Of a stretch of 64,000 nucleotides of DNA, positions 45,019-55,400 are shown in pieces. The position numbers were made by a program, and so were the translations under genes. This stretch comes from an uncultured Draconibacterium sp. (GTDB lineage Bacteria; Bacteroidota; Bacteroidia; Bacteroidales; Prolixibacteraceae), in contig NZ_OY781365.1 of NCBI RefSeq assembly GCF_963676815.1, positions 3,258,501 through 3,322,500 of the forward strand. Direction: 5' to 3'. The notes beneath the pieces were generated by a model. It saw only the letters and a list, made by a program, of their open reading frames with translations, did not search any database and was not told the origin of the DNA. Numbering within the stretch: position 1 is the first letter of the stretch; each line of letters opens with the position of its first letter.

Positions 45019-46128
45019 ATGAGAAAATCCTGGCTTAAAATAAAAACCGAATTTCTTTCTTACTCCCGAGGCGACCGTATGGGAATAATCGTATTATCAG
45101 TTCTAATTGTGGCTTTAATTGGTATAAGGTCTCTTTTAAATACAAAATCTCCCGATCCGGTATTAACACAACAGCAGTTTAAAGAGATACAACAACAATG
45201 GAATTTTGCATTGCAGGCGAACGAAAACACCTTGACGAAATCGTTGAGTCGGTTTAATTTTAATCCTAATACGATCGACGAGCGTGCCCTGGATTCTTTA
45301 GACTTGCCCGAGCAGATAAAGCGTAATATGATAAAGTATCGGGCCGCCGGAGGAAGTTTCAGCGCTAAAAATGATGTGAGAAAACTTTACGGAATGAATG
45401 ATTCCATATTTCAGCAGATTGAGGCGTTCATAGTTCTTCCAATTAAGAATGAAAAAGTAAAATTGAAGAATGTTGAAAAAGCGGAGCTTGAAAAGCCTTC
45501 GGGTTTTTTCGATCCGAACAATGCAGGTGTAACAGAATTACAACGTTTCGGTTTTAGCTCCTATCAGGCAAATAATATTGTATCGTACCGTAACAGTGGT
45601 GGCAGTTACCAAAAGCCGGAAGATCTGTTGAAAATATATGGACTAGATTCGGCAACATATAACCAGATCGTTCCTTACATTAAAATTAAAGTTGTTGCAG
45701 AGCCGGAAAAAGAAACATCTGAAGAACTGTTTACTATTGAATTAAATAGTGCCGATACGATTGATCTTTTAAGGTTAAAAGGAATAGGACCGGTTTATGC
45801 GGGCAGAATTATCAAATACCGAAACCTTTTGGGAGGTTTTCACAACTCCTCGCAACTGCTGGAAGTGTATGGCTTTTCGGAAGAAATGTTTTCAGCAGTT
45901 CAATCATCAGTTACGGTTGACAGTACAACAATAAAACCCATTAGAATTAATTACGCCGAATTTGCAGAATTATTGAGGCATCCCTATTTTGATAAATCAA
46001 GCGTAAGCGCAATTTTAAATGAAAAGGATAGAAACGGACCAATAAAAAACTTAGCCGAGTTGGAAAAGCTTGAATTTATTGACGCTGAGTTTATTGATAA
46101 AGTAAGGCCATATGTTACCTGTCGTTAA
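45019..46128 (+). CDS. Membrane-anchored helix-hairpin-helix protein (ComEA-like repeats)
   Basis: 369 residues. One N-terminal membrane helix (about 22-38) is followed by several HhH pairs: LPEQIKRNMIKYRAAGG, RFGFSSYQANNIVSYRNSGG, LLRLKGIGPVYAGRIIKYRN and a last, degenerate pair near the C-terminus. The third is closest to ComEA (ELNSADTIDLLRLKGIGP). These domains bind DNA backbone; a role in DNA uptake or binding at the outer face of the inner membrane is inferred. Confidence 0.88.
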   Translation: MRKSWLKIKTEFLSYSRGDRMGIIVLSVLIVALIGIRSLLNTKSPDPVLTQQQFKEIQQQWNFALQANENTLTKSLSRFNFNPNTIDERALDSLDLPEQIKRNMIKYRAAGGSFSAKNDVRKLYGMNDSIFQQIEAFIVLPIKNEKVKLKNVEKAELEKPSGFFDPNNAGVTELQRFGFSSYQANNIVSYRNSGGSYQKPEDLLKIYGLDSATYNQIVPYIKIKVVAEPEKETSEELFTIELNSADTIDLLRLKGIGPVYAGRIIKYRNLLGGFHNSSQLLEVYGFSEEMFSAVQSSVTVDSTTIKPIRINYAEFAELLRHPYFDKSSVSAILNEKDRNGPIKNLAELEKLEFIDAEFIDKVRPYVTCR

Positions 46129-46180
46129 AAAAGTAAAAACAATTTTTTCGCGATAGGAAATATTATTTTTTTGCTTTAAA

Positions 46181-46211
46181 TTTGAAATACTATGAATTAT
46201 TTCTAAATTTG
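46181..46211 (+). promoter_or_regulatory. Promoter of the rpsU-xer-hpf operon
   Basis: TTTG (46181-46184), 19 nt, TAAATTTG (46204-46211): full consensus match, leader of about 30 nt before rpsU. A second TAAATTTG at 46177-46184 overlaps the -33 box. Confidence 0.65.
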
Positions 46212-46245
46212 CGCCTCAATTTTAAAAAATGTAAATCCGAAAGAT

Positions 46246-46437
46246 ATGATTATTATTCCGGTTAAAGAAGGCGAAAATATTGAAAGAGCTTTAAAAAGGT
46301 TCAAGAGAAAATTCGAGAAAACTGGCGTTATCAAAGAGTTACGCGATCGTCAGAAGTTCACCAAGCCTTCAGTAAGAAGAAGGGAAGAATTGAAAAAGGC
46401 AGCATACGTACAAGGTTTGCAGCAACAGGAAGACTAG
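46246..46437 (+). CDS. rpsU: 30S ribosomal protein S21
   Basis: 63 residues, the normal length in Bacteroidota. Basic, with ENIERALKRFKRKFEKTGV and the RRREELKKA helix. It binds the 30S platform next to the anti-Shine-Dalgarno. First gene of a tight run with the Xer recombinase and hpf. Confidence 0.96.
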   Translation: MIIIPVKEGENIERALKRFKRKFEKTGVIKELRDRQKFTKPSVRRREELKKAAYVQGLQQQED

Positions 46438-46479
46438 AGTTTTCTTTGGGATTCCTGAATTATTAGTTTTAGATGGCCA

Positions 46480-47376
46480 ATGAGTTATCAGGAATCGTTT
46501 ATCAATTTTTTACAGTATGAGAAGAGGTATTCTCCTCATACGGTGAAAGCATATGAAAAAGACCTCGATCGGTTTGTGGAATTTTGCACAAAAATGGTCG
46601 GGGATTTTATTGTTAACGATGTTGACCTTAAGTTGCTACGTTCATGGGTAGTTGACTTAATGGAGCACGATTATAGTCCACGTTCGGTAAGTAGGATGAT
46701 GACGGCAGTAAAGTCGTTTTATAATTATTTACTTCGCGAGCAGATTGTTGATACCAATCCGGCTGTAAATGTTCCGCTCCCAAAAGTCAGAAAAAAACTA
46801 CCAAATTTTGTTGAAGAAAGTAATCTGAACCATTTATTAGATGATAATCTTTTTGACGATGGATTCCGGGGGAGAAGAGATAAGCTGATTATTTCGTTGT
46901 TTTACGGAACCGGCATACGGTTGGCGGAGTTGATTAACCTGAAAGATCGGGATTTTAACACGTCGGAATACCTTATAAAGGTGCTTGGAAAACGAAATAA
47001 AGAAAGGATAATTCCATATCCAAGAGAGATAAACCAATTGCTGGCAGATTACGTAGAAACAAGAAATGAAGAAATCGTAAACAATAGTGGCTATTTATTT
47101 GTAACGGAAAAAGGAAAGCAGATTTATGAAAAACTGGTTTATCGCGTTGTAAAAAGTAATTTGGCCAGGGTAACATCTCTTGAAAAGAAAAGTCCGCATG
47201 TTTTGAGGCACACCTATGCAACACATTTGTTGAATAACGGAGCCGATCTTAATGCAGTAAAAGAATTGCTGGGGCATGCAAATTTAGCAGCAACTCAAGT
47301 GTATACCCATACTACTTTCGAGAAACTGCAACAGAGTTATAAACAAGCCCACCCGCGTGGTGGTAAAAACGATTGA
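46480..47376 (+). CDS. xerC: XerC/XerD-type tyrosine recombinase
   Basis: 298 residues, standard length. N-terminal SAM-like core-binding domain (YSPHTVKAYEKDLDRF) and catalytic domain with the full set: Arg147 (GTGIRLAEL), Lys171, His240 and Arg243 (PHVLRHTYATHLL), His266 (LGHANLAATQ) and Tyr275. It resolves chromosome dimers at dif. Position between rpsU and hpf marks it as the housekeeping enzyme, not a phage integrase. C or D cannot be told apart safely. Confidence 0.93.
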   Translation: MSYQESFINFLQYEKRYSPHTVKAYEKDLDRFVEFCTKMVGDFIVNDVDLKLLRSWVVDLMEHDYSPRSVSRMMTAVKSFYNYLLREQIVDTNPAVNVPLPKVRKKLPNFVEESNLNHLLDDNLFDDGFRGRRDKLIISLFYGTGIRLAELINLKDRDFNTSEYLIKVLGKRNKERIIPYPREINQLLADYVETRNEEIVNNSGYLFVTEKGKQIYEKLVYRVVKSNLARVTSLEKKSPHVLRHTYATHLLNNGADLNAVKELLGHANLAATQVYTHTTFEKLQQSYKQAHPRGGKND

Positions 47377-47378
47377 TT

Positions 47379-47681
47379 ATGGAAGTAAAAATTAATTCAG
47401 TGCATTTTAACGCCGACCAGAAGTTGGTGGAATTCGTAAACAAAAAAGTAAACAAACTGGATACTTTTTTTGATGGGATATTAAAGGTGGAAGTAACTTT
47501 AAAGGTTGCTAAACCCGAAGCAGCAAATAATAAAGTTTCTGAGTTAAAAGTTTCCATTCCTTCAAAGGAAAATCTATTCGCCAAAAAACAGGCAGATACA
47601 TTTGAAGAAGCAACAGATTTAGCTATCGATGCAATTAAAAAACAGCTAGTTAAATTCAAAGAAAAATTGAAGAGTAAATAA
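47379..47681 (+). CDS. hpf: Ribosome hibernation factor, HPF/RaiA family
   Basis: 100 residues, the short form without the C-terminal dimerisation domain. Family pattern MEVKINSVHFNADQKLVEFV, a central KVEVTLKV strand and a C-terminal DAIKKQLVKFKEKLK helix. It binds the 30S decoding region of idle ribosomes. Starts 2 nt after the recombinase stop, so it is translationally linked. Confidence 0.93.
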   Translation: MEVKINSVHFNADQKLVEFVNKKVNKLDTFFDGILKVEVTLKVAKPEAANNKVSELKVSIPSKENLFAKKQADTFEEATDLAIDAIKKQLVKFKEKLKSK

Positions 47682-47728
47682 TAATTAAAATTTACAGTTT
47701 AAATTTTAGTTTTTTAAAATAATATTTT

Positions 47729-47736
47729 TACATTTG
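47729..47736 (+). promoter_or_regulatory. -7 element upstream of the tRNA cluster
   Basis: TACATTTG; weak upstream box. The 200 nt between here and tRNA-Gly hold no recognisable gene. Confidence 0.3.
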
Positions 47737-47907
47737 CACACCCTTTTTAGGGGCGTTCTGAAGACAGCTGAAAGTGTAGTGCTTTGCAGATATTTGAAGC
47801 TTTTGAAAAGATTTTTGAGTTTTGGCTTTCTGGAAAACTAAAACAATAAAAATTGAAAAAAAAGCACACGAGTAATAGAAAATATTCGGTTGTTTGGAAA
47901 AAAGTTG

Positions 47908-47915
47908 TAATTTTG
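47908..47915 (+). promoter_or_regulatory. -7 element of tRNA-Gly
   Basis: TAATTTTG, 27 nt before the mature tRNA start. Confidence 0.45.
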
Positions 47916-47942
47916 CACGGCATTTTTGCCAGTAGACTATAA

Positions 47943-48015
47943 GCGGGAATAGCTCAGTTGATAGAGCATTAGCCTTCCAAGCTAAGGGTCGCGGGTTTGA
48001 GTCCCGTTTCCCGCT
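47943..48015 (+). tRNA. tRNA-Gly (anticodon TCC)
   Basis: Acceptor GCGGGAA pairs with TTCCCGC; the D arm is AGCTCAGTTGATAGAGC, the anticodon stem TTAGC/GCTAA holds loop CTTCCAA, and the T loop is TTTGAGT. CCA is not encoded. Reads GGA (and GGG by wobble). Confidence 0.97.
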
Positions 48016-48080
48016 CAGAACAGAGATTGGAATTTTGAATAAGTGATTATTCATAATTCCCGTCTCTTTGTGTGTTTAAG

Positions 48081-48152
<72 letters not shown>

Positions 48153-48192
48153 CAGATGATTTAAAAAGATAATAAATTAAAATTTTGCAATT

Positions 48193-49377
48193 ATGGCTAA
48201 AGAACATTTTAACAGGGACAAGGACCATGTGAACATTGGTACTATCGGCCACGTTGACCATGGTAAAACTACCTTAACTGCTGCTATTACTACAGTATTA
48301 GCAAAAAAAGGCTTTTGTGAAATAAAAGCATTTGATCAAATTGATAACGCTCCTGAGGAGAAAGAAAGGGGTATTACAATTAACACAGCTCACGTTGAGT
48401 ACGAAACAGCAACTCGCCACTACGCGCACGTTGACTGTCCGGGTCACGCTGACTACGTAAAGAACATGGTAACTGGTGCTGCTCAGATGGACGGTGCTAT
48501 TATCGTTGTTGCTGCAACTGATGGTCCTATGCCACAGACTCGCGAGCACATCCTTCTTGCACGTCAGGTAAACGTTCCTCGTTTGGTTGTATTCATGAAC
48601 AAAGTGGATATGGTTGACGATGAAGAATTATTAGAACTAGTTGAAATGGAAGTTCGCGAACTTCTTGATTTCTACGAATTCGATGGCGACAACACTCCTG
48701 TTATTATGGGATCTGCACTTGGTGGATTGAACGGAGAGCCAGAGTGGGAAGAAAAAATTCTTGAGTTGATGGATGCTTGTGATAGCTGGATTCCACTTCC
48801 TCCACGTGATGTTGATAAACCATTCCTGATGCCTGTTGAGGACGTATTCTCTATTACAGGTCGTGGAACTGTAGCAACAGGTCGTATCGAAACTGGTATC
48901 ATCCACACAGGTGATGAAATGCAGTTGATCGGTTTGGGTGCTGAAGGACGTAAAACAGTATGTACTGGTGTTGAGATGTTCCGTAAGATTTTGGACGAAG
49001 GTATGGCAGGTGACAACGTAGGTTTGTTGTTGCGTGGTGTAGACAAAAAAGAAATCAAACGTGGACAGATTTTGGCAAAACCTGGTTCAATTACTCCTCA
49101 CAACAAATTTAAAGCTGAGGTTTACGTATTGAAAAAAGAAGAAGGTGGTCGTCACACTCCATTCCATAACAAATACCGTCCTCAATTCTACTTGCGTACG
49201 CTTGATGTAACCGGCGAAATTCACCTAGAAGAAGGTCGCGAAATGGTTATGCCTGGTGATAACGTAACTATTGAAGTAGATTTGATTTACCCAGTAGCAT
49301 TGAACGTAGGTCTTCGTTTCGCAATTCGCGAAGGTGGTCGTACAGTAGGTGCAGGTCAGGTAACTGAAATTCTTTAA
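48193..49377 (+). CDS. tuf: Elongation factor Tu
   Basis: 394 residues. GTP-binding motifs: [10 protein letters not shown], the switch I region [23 protein letters not shown] and NKVD. Delivers aminoacyl-tRNA to the ribosome. Strong codon bias fits very high expression. Probably co-transcribed with the upstream tRNAs, as no clear promoter lies in the 40-nt gap. Confidence 0.99.
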   Translation: MAKEHFNRDKDHVNIGTIGHVDHGKTTLTAAITTVLAKKGFCEIKAFDQIDNAPEEKERGITINTAHVEYETATRHYAHVDCPGHADYVKNMVTGAAQMDGAIIVVAATDGPMPQTREHILLARQVNVPRLVVFMNKVDMVDDEELLELVEMEVRELLDFYEFDGDNTPVIMGSALGGLNGEPEWEEKILELMDACDSWIPLPPRDVDKPFLMPVEDVFSITGRGTVATGRIETGIIHTGDEMQLIGLGAEGRKTVCTGVEMFRKILDEGMAGDNVGLLLRGVDKKEIKRGQILAKPGSITPHNKFKAEVYVLKKEEGGRHTPFHNKYRPQFYLRTLDVTGEIHLEEGREMVMPGDNVTIEVDLIYPVALNVGLRFAIREGGRTVGAGQVTEIL

Positions 49378-49400
49378 TAAAAAGAAATAAAGAAATAGAT

Positions 49401-49428
49401 TTAATCCCGGGCTACGGCCCGGGATTAA
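49401..49428. terminator. Strong hairpin after tuf
   Basis: Perfect 12-bp stem (49401-49412 with 49417-49428) closed by TACG. Only a short T run follows, so it may act as an mRNA 3' stabiliser or processing site as well as a partial terminator. Confidence 0.6.
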
Positions 49429-49430
49429 TT

Positions 49431-49492
49431 TCGGTTGAAACTCATAGTAGGGAGTGGTTGAAAAACAGTAAGTTCGAACCTTACCTTCCGAG
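49431..49492 (+). pseudogene. Possible decayed tRNA between tuf and secE
   Basis: A perfect T arm (GTAAG, loop TTCGAAC, CTTAC at 49468-49484) is followed by CTTCCGA and a G discriminator, and TCGGTTG at 49431-49437 pairs with five of the seven acceptor bases. The middle is about 12 nt too short for a D arm plus anticodon arm, and no anticodon can be assigned. Bacteroidota normally carry tRNA-Trp in this slot, and tRNA-Trp has G at the discriminator. Confidence 0.4.
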
Positions 49493-49510
49493 CAAAATAA
49501 GTTATACTAA

Positions 49511-49702
49511 ATGAAACTAAAAGTATATTTACAAGAGGCCTATGATGAACTTGTACACAAAGTAACATGGCCAACTTGGAAAGAGCTACAAAGTAGCGCC
49601 TTGGTAGTAATGATTGCTTCCTTTATAATATCATTAGTTATTTTCGTTATGGATCTGTCTTTCAGAAACATAATGGATTTTATTTATGGATTATTTTATT
49701 AA
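49511..49702 (+). CDS. secE: Preprotein translocase subunit SecE
   Basis: 63 residues, the short single-helix form. Amphipathic start with the conserved VTWPTWKELQ and one membrane helix (about 28-50). Holds the SecY halves together in the inner membrane. 19 nt before nusG. Confidence 0.96.
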   Translation: MKLKVYLQEAYDELVHKVTWPTWKELQSSALVVMIASFIISLVIFVMDLSFRNIMDFIYGLFY

Positions 49703-49721
49703 TCAAAACCCTTAAGGCTAT

Positions 49722-50270
49722 ATGAGCGAAAATAGTAAAAAATGGTATGTTCTGCGTGCTATTGGTGGCAAAGAGAAGAAGGTTAAAGAATATATCGAGA
49801 ACGAAATCGCGGTAGGAGACCTCAAAGGGTATGTAGATCAGGTTCTAATACCAACCGAAAAAGTTTATCAGATCCGAAATGGTAAAAAAATCAGTAAGGA
49901 ACGAAACTTTTTTCCGGGGTATGTTTTAATCGAAGCTGCTTTAGTGGGTGAAGTTACACACACACTAAGGAATTTTCCTAACGTAATCGGGTTCTTAGGC
50001 GACACCAAAGGTGGAGATCCCGTACCGATGCGGCAAAGCGAGGTAAACAGGATTTTAGGTCGTGTTGATGAATTGGCAGAAACCGACGAAGAAATCAATA
50101 TCCCATATGTGGTAGGAGAAACTGTGAAAGTAATCGACGGACCATTCAACGGCTTTAACGGAACCATTGAAGAAATCAATGAGGAGAAGAAAAAGCTGCA
50201 GGTGATGGTGAAGATTTTTGGACGTAAAACTCCTTTAGAGCTTAGCTTTATGCAAGTTGAAAAGGAATAG
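49722..50270 (+). CDS. nusG: Transcription termination/antitermination protein NusG
   Basis: 182 residues. N-terminal NGN domain (KKWYVLRAIGGKEKKVKEYI, FFPGYVLIEA) and C-terminal KOW domain (GETVKVIDGPFNGFNGTIEE). Bridges RNA polymerase to ribosome or Rho. Confidence 0.98.
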   Translation: MSENSKKWYVLRAIGGKEKKVKEYIENEIAVGDLKGYVDQVLIPTEKVYQIRNGKKISKERNFFPGYVLIEAALVGEVTHTLRNFPNVIGFLGDTKGGDPVPMRQSEVNRILGRVDELAETDEEINIPYVVGETVKVIDGPFNGFNGTIEEINEEKKKLQVMVKIFGRKTPLELSFMQVEKE

Positions 50271-50290
50271 TAACGCTTTAATTTATTGTT

Positions 50291-50734
50291 ATGGCGAAAG
50301 AAGTTGCTGGATTAATTAAATTACAGATCAAAGGTGGTGCAGCTAATCCTTCACCACCGGTGGGACCAGCATTGGGTGCCAAAGGGGTAAACATTATGCA
50401 GTTCTGTAAGCAGTTTAATGGTCGTACACAAGACCAGGCAGGAAAAGTACTTCCTGTTATTATTACTGTTTATGCAGACAAGTCTTTTGACTTCATAATC
50501 AAACAACCTCCTGTGGCTGTTCAATTATTAGACGCTGCGAAACTTAAAAGTGGTTCACCAGAACCTCACATTAAAAAAGTGGGTTCGGTAACCTGGGATC
50601 AGGTAAAGACAATTGCCGAAGGTAAAATGTCAGACCTGAACTGCTTTACAGTTGAATCAGCGATGAAAATGGTAGCTGGAACTGCCAGAAGTATGGGAAT
50701 CACTGTAAAAGGTGCTTCACCATTCAATAACTAA
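50291..50734 (+). CDS. rplK: 50S ribosomal protein L11
   Basis: 147 residues. [20 protein letters not shown] at the start and the C-terminal rRNA-binding SMGITVKG end. Forms the GTPase-associated centre of the large subunit with the L10/L12 stalk. Confidence 0.99.
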   Translation: MAKEVAGLIKLQIKGGAANPSPPVGPALGAKGVNIMQFCKQFNGRTQDQAGKVLPVIITVYADKSFDFIIKQPPVAVQLLDAAKLKSGSPEPHIKKVGSVTWDQVKTIAEGKMSDLNCFTVESAMKMVAGTARSMGITVKGASPFNN

Positions 50735-50748
50735 AAATATCTTTTACG

Positions 50749-51444
50749 ATGGGCAGAATTACGAAAAATCAAAAAGCGTCTTTGGATAAACTCGAAAAAG
50801 GAAAAGCTTACTCTATCGATGAAGCAGCAGAGCTGGTGAAAGAAATTACCTTCACTAAATTTGATGCATCGGTTGATATTGACGTAAGACTTGGAGTTGA
50901 TCCTAGAAAAGCTAACCAGATGGTTAGGGGCGTAGTTTCGTTACCCCATGGAACAGGTAAAGAGGTACGTGTTTTGGCAATGGTTACTCCTGACAAAGAG
51001 CAGGAAGCCAAAGATGCCGGAGCGGACTATGTAGGACTTGACGAGTACGTTGAGAAAATAAAAGGTGGTTGGACCGATGTAGATGTTATTATTACCATGC
51101 CTCCAGTAATGGGGAAAGTAGGGCAGTTAGGACGTATTTTAGGTCCTCGTGGCTTAATGCCAAACCCTAAAAGTGGTACTGTAACTATGGAAGTTGGAAA
51201 AGCTATCTCCGAAGTAAAACAGGGTAAAATTGATTTTAAAGTTGACAAATTTGGTATTGTTCATACTACAATCGGGAAAGTTTCTTTCTCGGCTGATAAA
51301 ATTAAAGACAATGCCGTTGAATTTCTTAACATGATCAACAAACTTAAACCTGTTGCTGCAAAAGGAACCTACATTAAGAGTATCTATTTATCAAGTACCA
51401 TGAGCCCTGGTATCCAAGTAGAAGCTAAGTCGTTTGCAGAATAA
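50749..51444 (+). CDS. rplA: 50S ribosomal protein L1
   Basis: 231 residues. Conserved [32 protein letters not shown] and [18 protein letters not shown]. Builds the L1 stalk at the E site. No obvious L1-binding mimic was seen in the short upstream gaps. Confidence 0.99.
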   Translation: MGRITKNQKASLDKLEKGKAYSIDEAAELVKEITFTKFDASVDIDVRLGVDPRKANQMVRGVVSLPHGTGKEVRVLAMVTPDKEQEAKDAGADYVGLDEYVEKIKGGWTDVDVIITMPPVMGKVGQLGRILGPRGLMPNPKSGTVTMEVGKAISEVKQGKIDFKVDKFGIVHTTIGKVSFSADKIKDNAVEFLNMINKLKPVAAKGTYIKSIYLSSTMSPGIQVEAKSFAE

Positions 51445-51456
51445 AAATGAGGAATT

Positions 51457-51975
51457 ATGAAGAGTTCAGAGAAACAAGTTATTATTAATCAGTTACAAGA
51501 ACAGATAGATTCATACGACCATTTTTACCTGACCGACATTGCCGGCTTAAATGCTGAAGATACCAGTGATTTAAGGAGACTATGTTTCAGCCAAGATGTA
51601 AAACTGGTTGTTGTTAAGAATACTCTACTACGAAAAGCTCTTGAAAACTCTGCTAAAGAGGCTGAAGAGATTTTTGATGCACTAAAGGGAAACACCACAG
51701 TAATGTTTTCTTCAAACGGAAATACTCCGGCTAAATTGATTAAAGACTTCGCTAAAAAGCACAAAAAGCCTGTATTGAAGGCCGCTTTTGTTGAAGAATC
51801 AGTTTACATGGGAGCTGACCAATTGGAGGCATTAATTGCCGTTAAATCTAAAAACGAGCTTATTGCTGATGTTGTTGCTCTGTTACAATCACCAATGAAA
51901 ACAGTTCTCGGACAGTTGCAGTCTGGTGGTAATATCATTCACGGTGTTCTTGATACACTGAAAGAAAAAGAATAA
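51457..51975 (+). CDS. rplJ: 50S ribosomal protein L10
   Basis: 172 residues. N-terminal rRNA-binding part (FYLTDIAGLNAEDTSDLRR, VVKNTLLRKAL) and a C-terminal helix that carries L7/L12 dimers. 12 nt after rplA. Confidence 0.98.
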   Translation: MKSSEKQVIINQLQEQIDSYDHFYLTDIAGLNAEDTSDLRRLCFSQDVKLVVVKNTLLRKALENSAKEAEEIFDALKGNTTVMFSSNGNTPAKLIKDFAKKHKKPVLKAAFVEESVYMGADQLEALIAVKSKNELIADVVALLQSPMKTVLGQLQSGGNIIHGVLDTLKEKE

Positions 51976-52008
51976 TTTTTTTGAAATAATATTTAAAAAG
52001 AAATAAAA

Positions 52009-52386
52009 ATGGCAGATTTAAAACAGCTTGCAGAAGAGTTGGTAAACTTGACTGTTAAAGAGGTTAACGAATTAGCTGGTATTCTAAAAGACGAATATGG
52101 TATTGAACCAGCTGCTGCTGCAGTAGCAGTTGCAGGACCAGCTGCAGGTGGTGGCGAAGAGGCTGCTGCTGAACAAACTGAATTTGACGTGATCTTAAAA
52201 GCTGCAGGTTCTTCGAAACTGGCAGTTGTTAAACTCGTTAAAGAACTAACTGGTCTTGGCTTGAAAGAAGCTAAAGCAGTTGTAGATGAAGCTCCAAAAG
52301 CTCTTAAAGAAAAAGTTTCGAAAGACGAAGCTGAAGCTTTAAAAGCACAGTTAGAAGAAGCTGGAGCGGAAGTTGAAGTAAAATAA
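52009..52386 (+). CDS. rplL: 50S ribosomal protein L7/L12
   Basis: 125 residues: N-terminal dimerisation helices, an Ala/Gly/Glu hinge ([20 protein letters not shown]), and the C-terminal factor-binding domain ([35 protein letters not shown]). Confidence 0.99.
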   Translation: MADLKQLAEELVNLTVKEVNELAGILKDEYGIEPAAAAVAVAGPAAGGGEEAAAEQTEFDVILKAAGSSKLAVVKLVKELTGLGLKEAKAVVDEAPKALKEKVSKDEAEALKAQLEEAGAEVEVK

Positions 52387-52413
52387 GCAAATATACCTAT
52401 CTATAGGTAATAC

Positions 52414-52452
52414 GGTTTAGAACCCTACGTAAGTTGGGTTCTAAACCTTTTT
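52414..52452 (+). terminator. Attenuator hairpin between rplL and rpoB
   Basis: Perfect 12-bp stem GGTTTAGAACCC (52414-52425) with its complement (52436-52447), 10-nt loop, then T5. In E. coli a partial terminator in the same gap sets the ratio of ribosomal protein to polymerase mRNA; the same job is inferred here. A smaller hairpin (52394-52409) precedes it. Confidence 0.75.
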
Positions 52453-52490
52453 GTGTATTTATATTTTATATAATTAACCTGTATAAATGC

Positions 52491-55400
52491 ATGTCAGTAC
52501 AAGCAAAAAAAGAGAGGATTAATTTTTCCTCAACACAAACCAGGTTTGATTACCCTGACTTCTTAGAAGTACAAGTTAAATCATTTAAAGACTTTTTTCA
52601 GTTAAAAACCACACCTGACAAAAGAAAAGGGGAGGGTTTATACAGAGTTTTTGAAGAAAACTTTCCAATATCGGATACTCGAAATAATTTCGTATTGGAA
52701 TTTATCGACTACCAGGTCGATCCTCCTCGATACTCGATAGACGAGTGTATAGAACGTGGTTTAACTTTTAGCGTACCGCTAAAAGCAAAGCTGAAACTCT
52801 ACTGTACCGATCCGGAACACGAAGATTTTGATACCGTAGTTCAGGATGTGTATTTAGGAACTGTGCCATACATGACCGACAGAGGTACCTTTATTATCAA
52901 TGGTGCCGAGCGTGTTATTGTTTCGCAGCTGCACAGATCTCCGGGTGTATTCTTTGGTCAAAGTTTACATGCCAACGGTACAAAATTATATTCTGCACGT
53001 ATTATTCCTTTCAAAGGATCGTGGATTGAGTTTGCAACCGACATCAACAGCGTGATGTTTGCATACATCGACAGGAAAAAGAAATTACCTGTAACCACAT
53101 TATTGCGTGCTATTGGCTATGAAAGCGATAAAGATGTTCTGGAAATATTTAATCTGGCAGACGAAGTAAAAGTTTCAAAGTCGGGATTAAAGAAAGTAGT
53201 AGGAAGAAGATTAGCTGCCCGTGTATTAAAATCATGGGTTGAAGACTTTGTAGATGAAGATACTGGTGAAGTTGTATCGATTGAGCGTAACGAAGTAATT
53301 ATTGATCGTGAAACAGACATTGAAGAAGATCACATTGAGGAAATTCTTGAATCGGGTGTAAAAACCATTCTGTTACACAAGGAAGATCAAAACCAGCAAG
53401 ATTTTGCTATTATTTACAACACGCTTCAAAAAGATCCATGTAACTCGGAAAAAGAGGCCGTTCTTCACATCTACCGTCAGTTGCGTAACGCAGAACCGCC
53501 CGATGAAGCGACTGCTCGCGATGTTATTGATAAACTGTTCTTCTCAGATAAGAGATACGACCTTGGAGAAGTTGGTCGTTACAGAATCAATAAAAAATTA
53601 GGATTAGATCTGGACATGGAAAACCGTGTCCTAACAAAAGTCGACATCATTGAGATTATTAAGAACCTTATTCAATTGGTAAACTCAAAAACAGATGTTG
53701 ATGATATTGACCACTTAAGTAACCGTAGGGTACGTACGGTAGGCGAGCAAATGTACAACCAGTTTGGTGTAGGTTTGGCCCGTATGGCACGTACAATCCG
53801 CGAGCGTATGAATGTTCGCGATAACGAGGTGTTTACTCCGATCGATTTGATTAACTCGAAAACTTTGTCTTCAGTTATCAATTCATTCTTCGGAACAAAC
53901 GCACTTTCGCAGTTTATGGATCAAACCAACCCACTGGCTGAAATGACGCACAAACGTCGTATGTCGGCTTTAGGTCCTGGTGGTCTTTCTCGTGAGCGTG
54001 CAGGTTTCGAGGTTCGTGACGTTCACTTTACGCACTACGGTCGTTTATGTCCGATTGAAACACCAGAGGGTCCAAACATTGGTTTGATCTCTTCTTTGTG
54101 TGTTTTCGCAAAAATTAACGACTTAGGATTTATTTCAACACCATACCGAAAAGTAGAAAACGGTAAAGTGGACCTGTCAGAAACAGGTTCTGTTTACTTA
54201 ACTGCTGAAGAGGAAGAAGGTAAAATTATTGCACAGGCGAATGCCCCAATTGCAGAAGATGGTAAATTCATTAACGAGAAGGTAAAAGCTCGTTTGGATG
54301 GTGACTATCCTGTAGTTGACGCAGGCGAAGTTGAACTGATGGACGTTGGTCCTAACCAGATTGCTTCGGTTGCTGCATCACTTATTTCGTTCCTTGAGCA
54401 CGATGATGCGAACCGTGCATTAATGGGATCGAACATGATGCGCCAGGCAGTTCCGTTGCTTCGTCCCGAGGCACCAATTGTTGGTACCGGATTAGAAGCT
54501 AGTGTTGCCAAAGATTCAGAGGTAATGGTATGTGCCGAAGCCGATGGTGTTATCGAATTTGTTGATGCAAAACAGATTATTGTGCGTTACGATATGACGG
54601 AAGAAGATCGCTTTGTGAGCTTCGATCCTGAAGTGGTAACTTATAATCTGCAAAAATATACTAAAACGAACCAGGGAACTACAGTTGACTTAAAACCAAT
54701 TGTAGTAAAAGGTCAGCGTGTAACAGAAGGTGAAATTCTTACCGAAGGTTACGCAACCGATAAAGGTGAGTTGGCGCTTGGTCGTAACCTGCAGGTGGCA
54801 TTCATGCCTTGGCAGGGTTATAACTACGAGGATGCGATTGTAATTTCGGAGCGTATTGTTCGCGAGGATGTTTTCACGTCGGTACACGTTGATGAATACA
54901 CTTTGGAAGTGCGCGACACAAAACGTGGAGTTGAAGAATTTACTTCTGATATTCCTAACGTAAGTGAAGAAGCTACCCGCAATCTTGATGAAAATGGTTT
55001 GATCAGAGTTGGAGCCAACGTTAAACCTGGCGACATTCTTATTGGTAAAATTACGCCAAAAGGAGAATCTGATCCTTCACCTGAAGAAAAACTTTTACGT
55101 GCAATCTTTGGTGATAAAGCAGGTGATGTAAAAGATGCTTCATTAAAAGCATCTCCATCTTTAAAAGGTGTTGTTATCGATAAAAAATTGTTCTCTCGCG
55201 TTGCGAAAGACAAAAAAGGTAAAGCAACAAAAACATTGCTCGACCAGATCGATGAAAAACTGGAAAAAGACATTGCAGCACTTCGCGTAAAATTAGAGGA
55301 TAAACTGTTCACTTTGGTTAATGGTAAAACTTCGCAGGGAGTGAAAGACTATTACGGAACTGAGTTTATTCCTAAAGGCGTTAAGTTTACACTGAAGCAA

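Noticed and set aside
46480..47376. Phage or element integrase
   Set aside because: Sits in a tight operon between rpsU and hpf and has the exact length of XerC/D, with no attachment site or cargo.
48016..48080. Extra tRNA between tRNA-Gly and tRNA-Thr
   Set aside because: No T arm or acceptor pairing in these 65 nt; only an AATTCCCGTC-like spacer.
52434..52490. N-terminal extension of RpoB
   Set aside because: The extra 19 residues would be encoded by the attenuator hairpin; homologues start at the later ATG.
53911..53970. Rifampicin-resistance change in rpoB
   Set aside because: Asp477, His487 and Ser492 and their neighbours are wild type.
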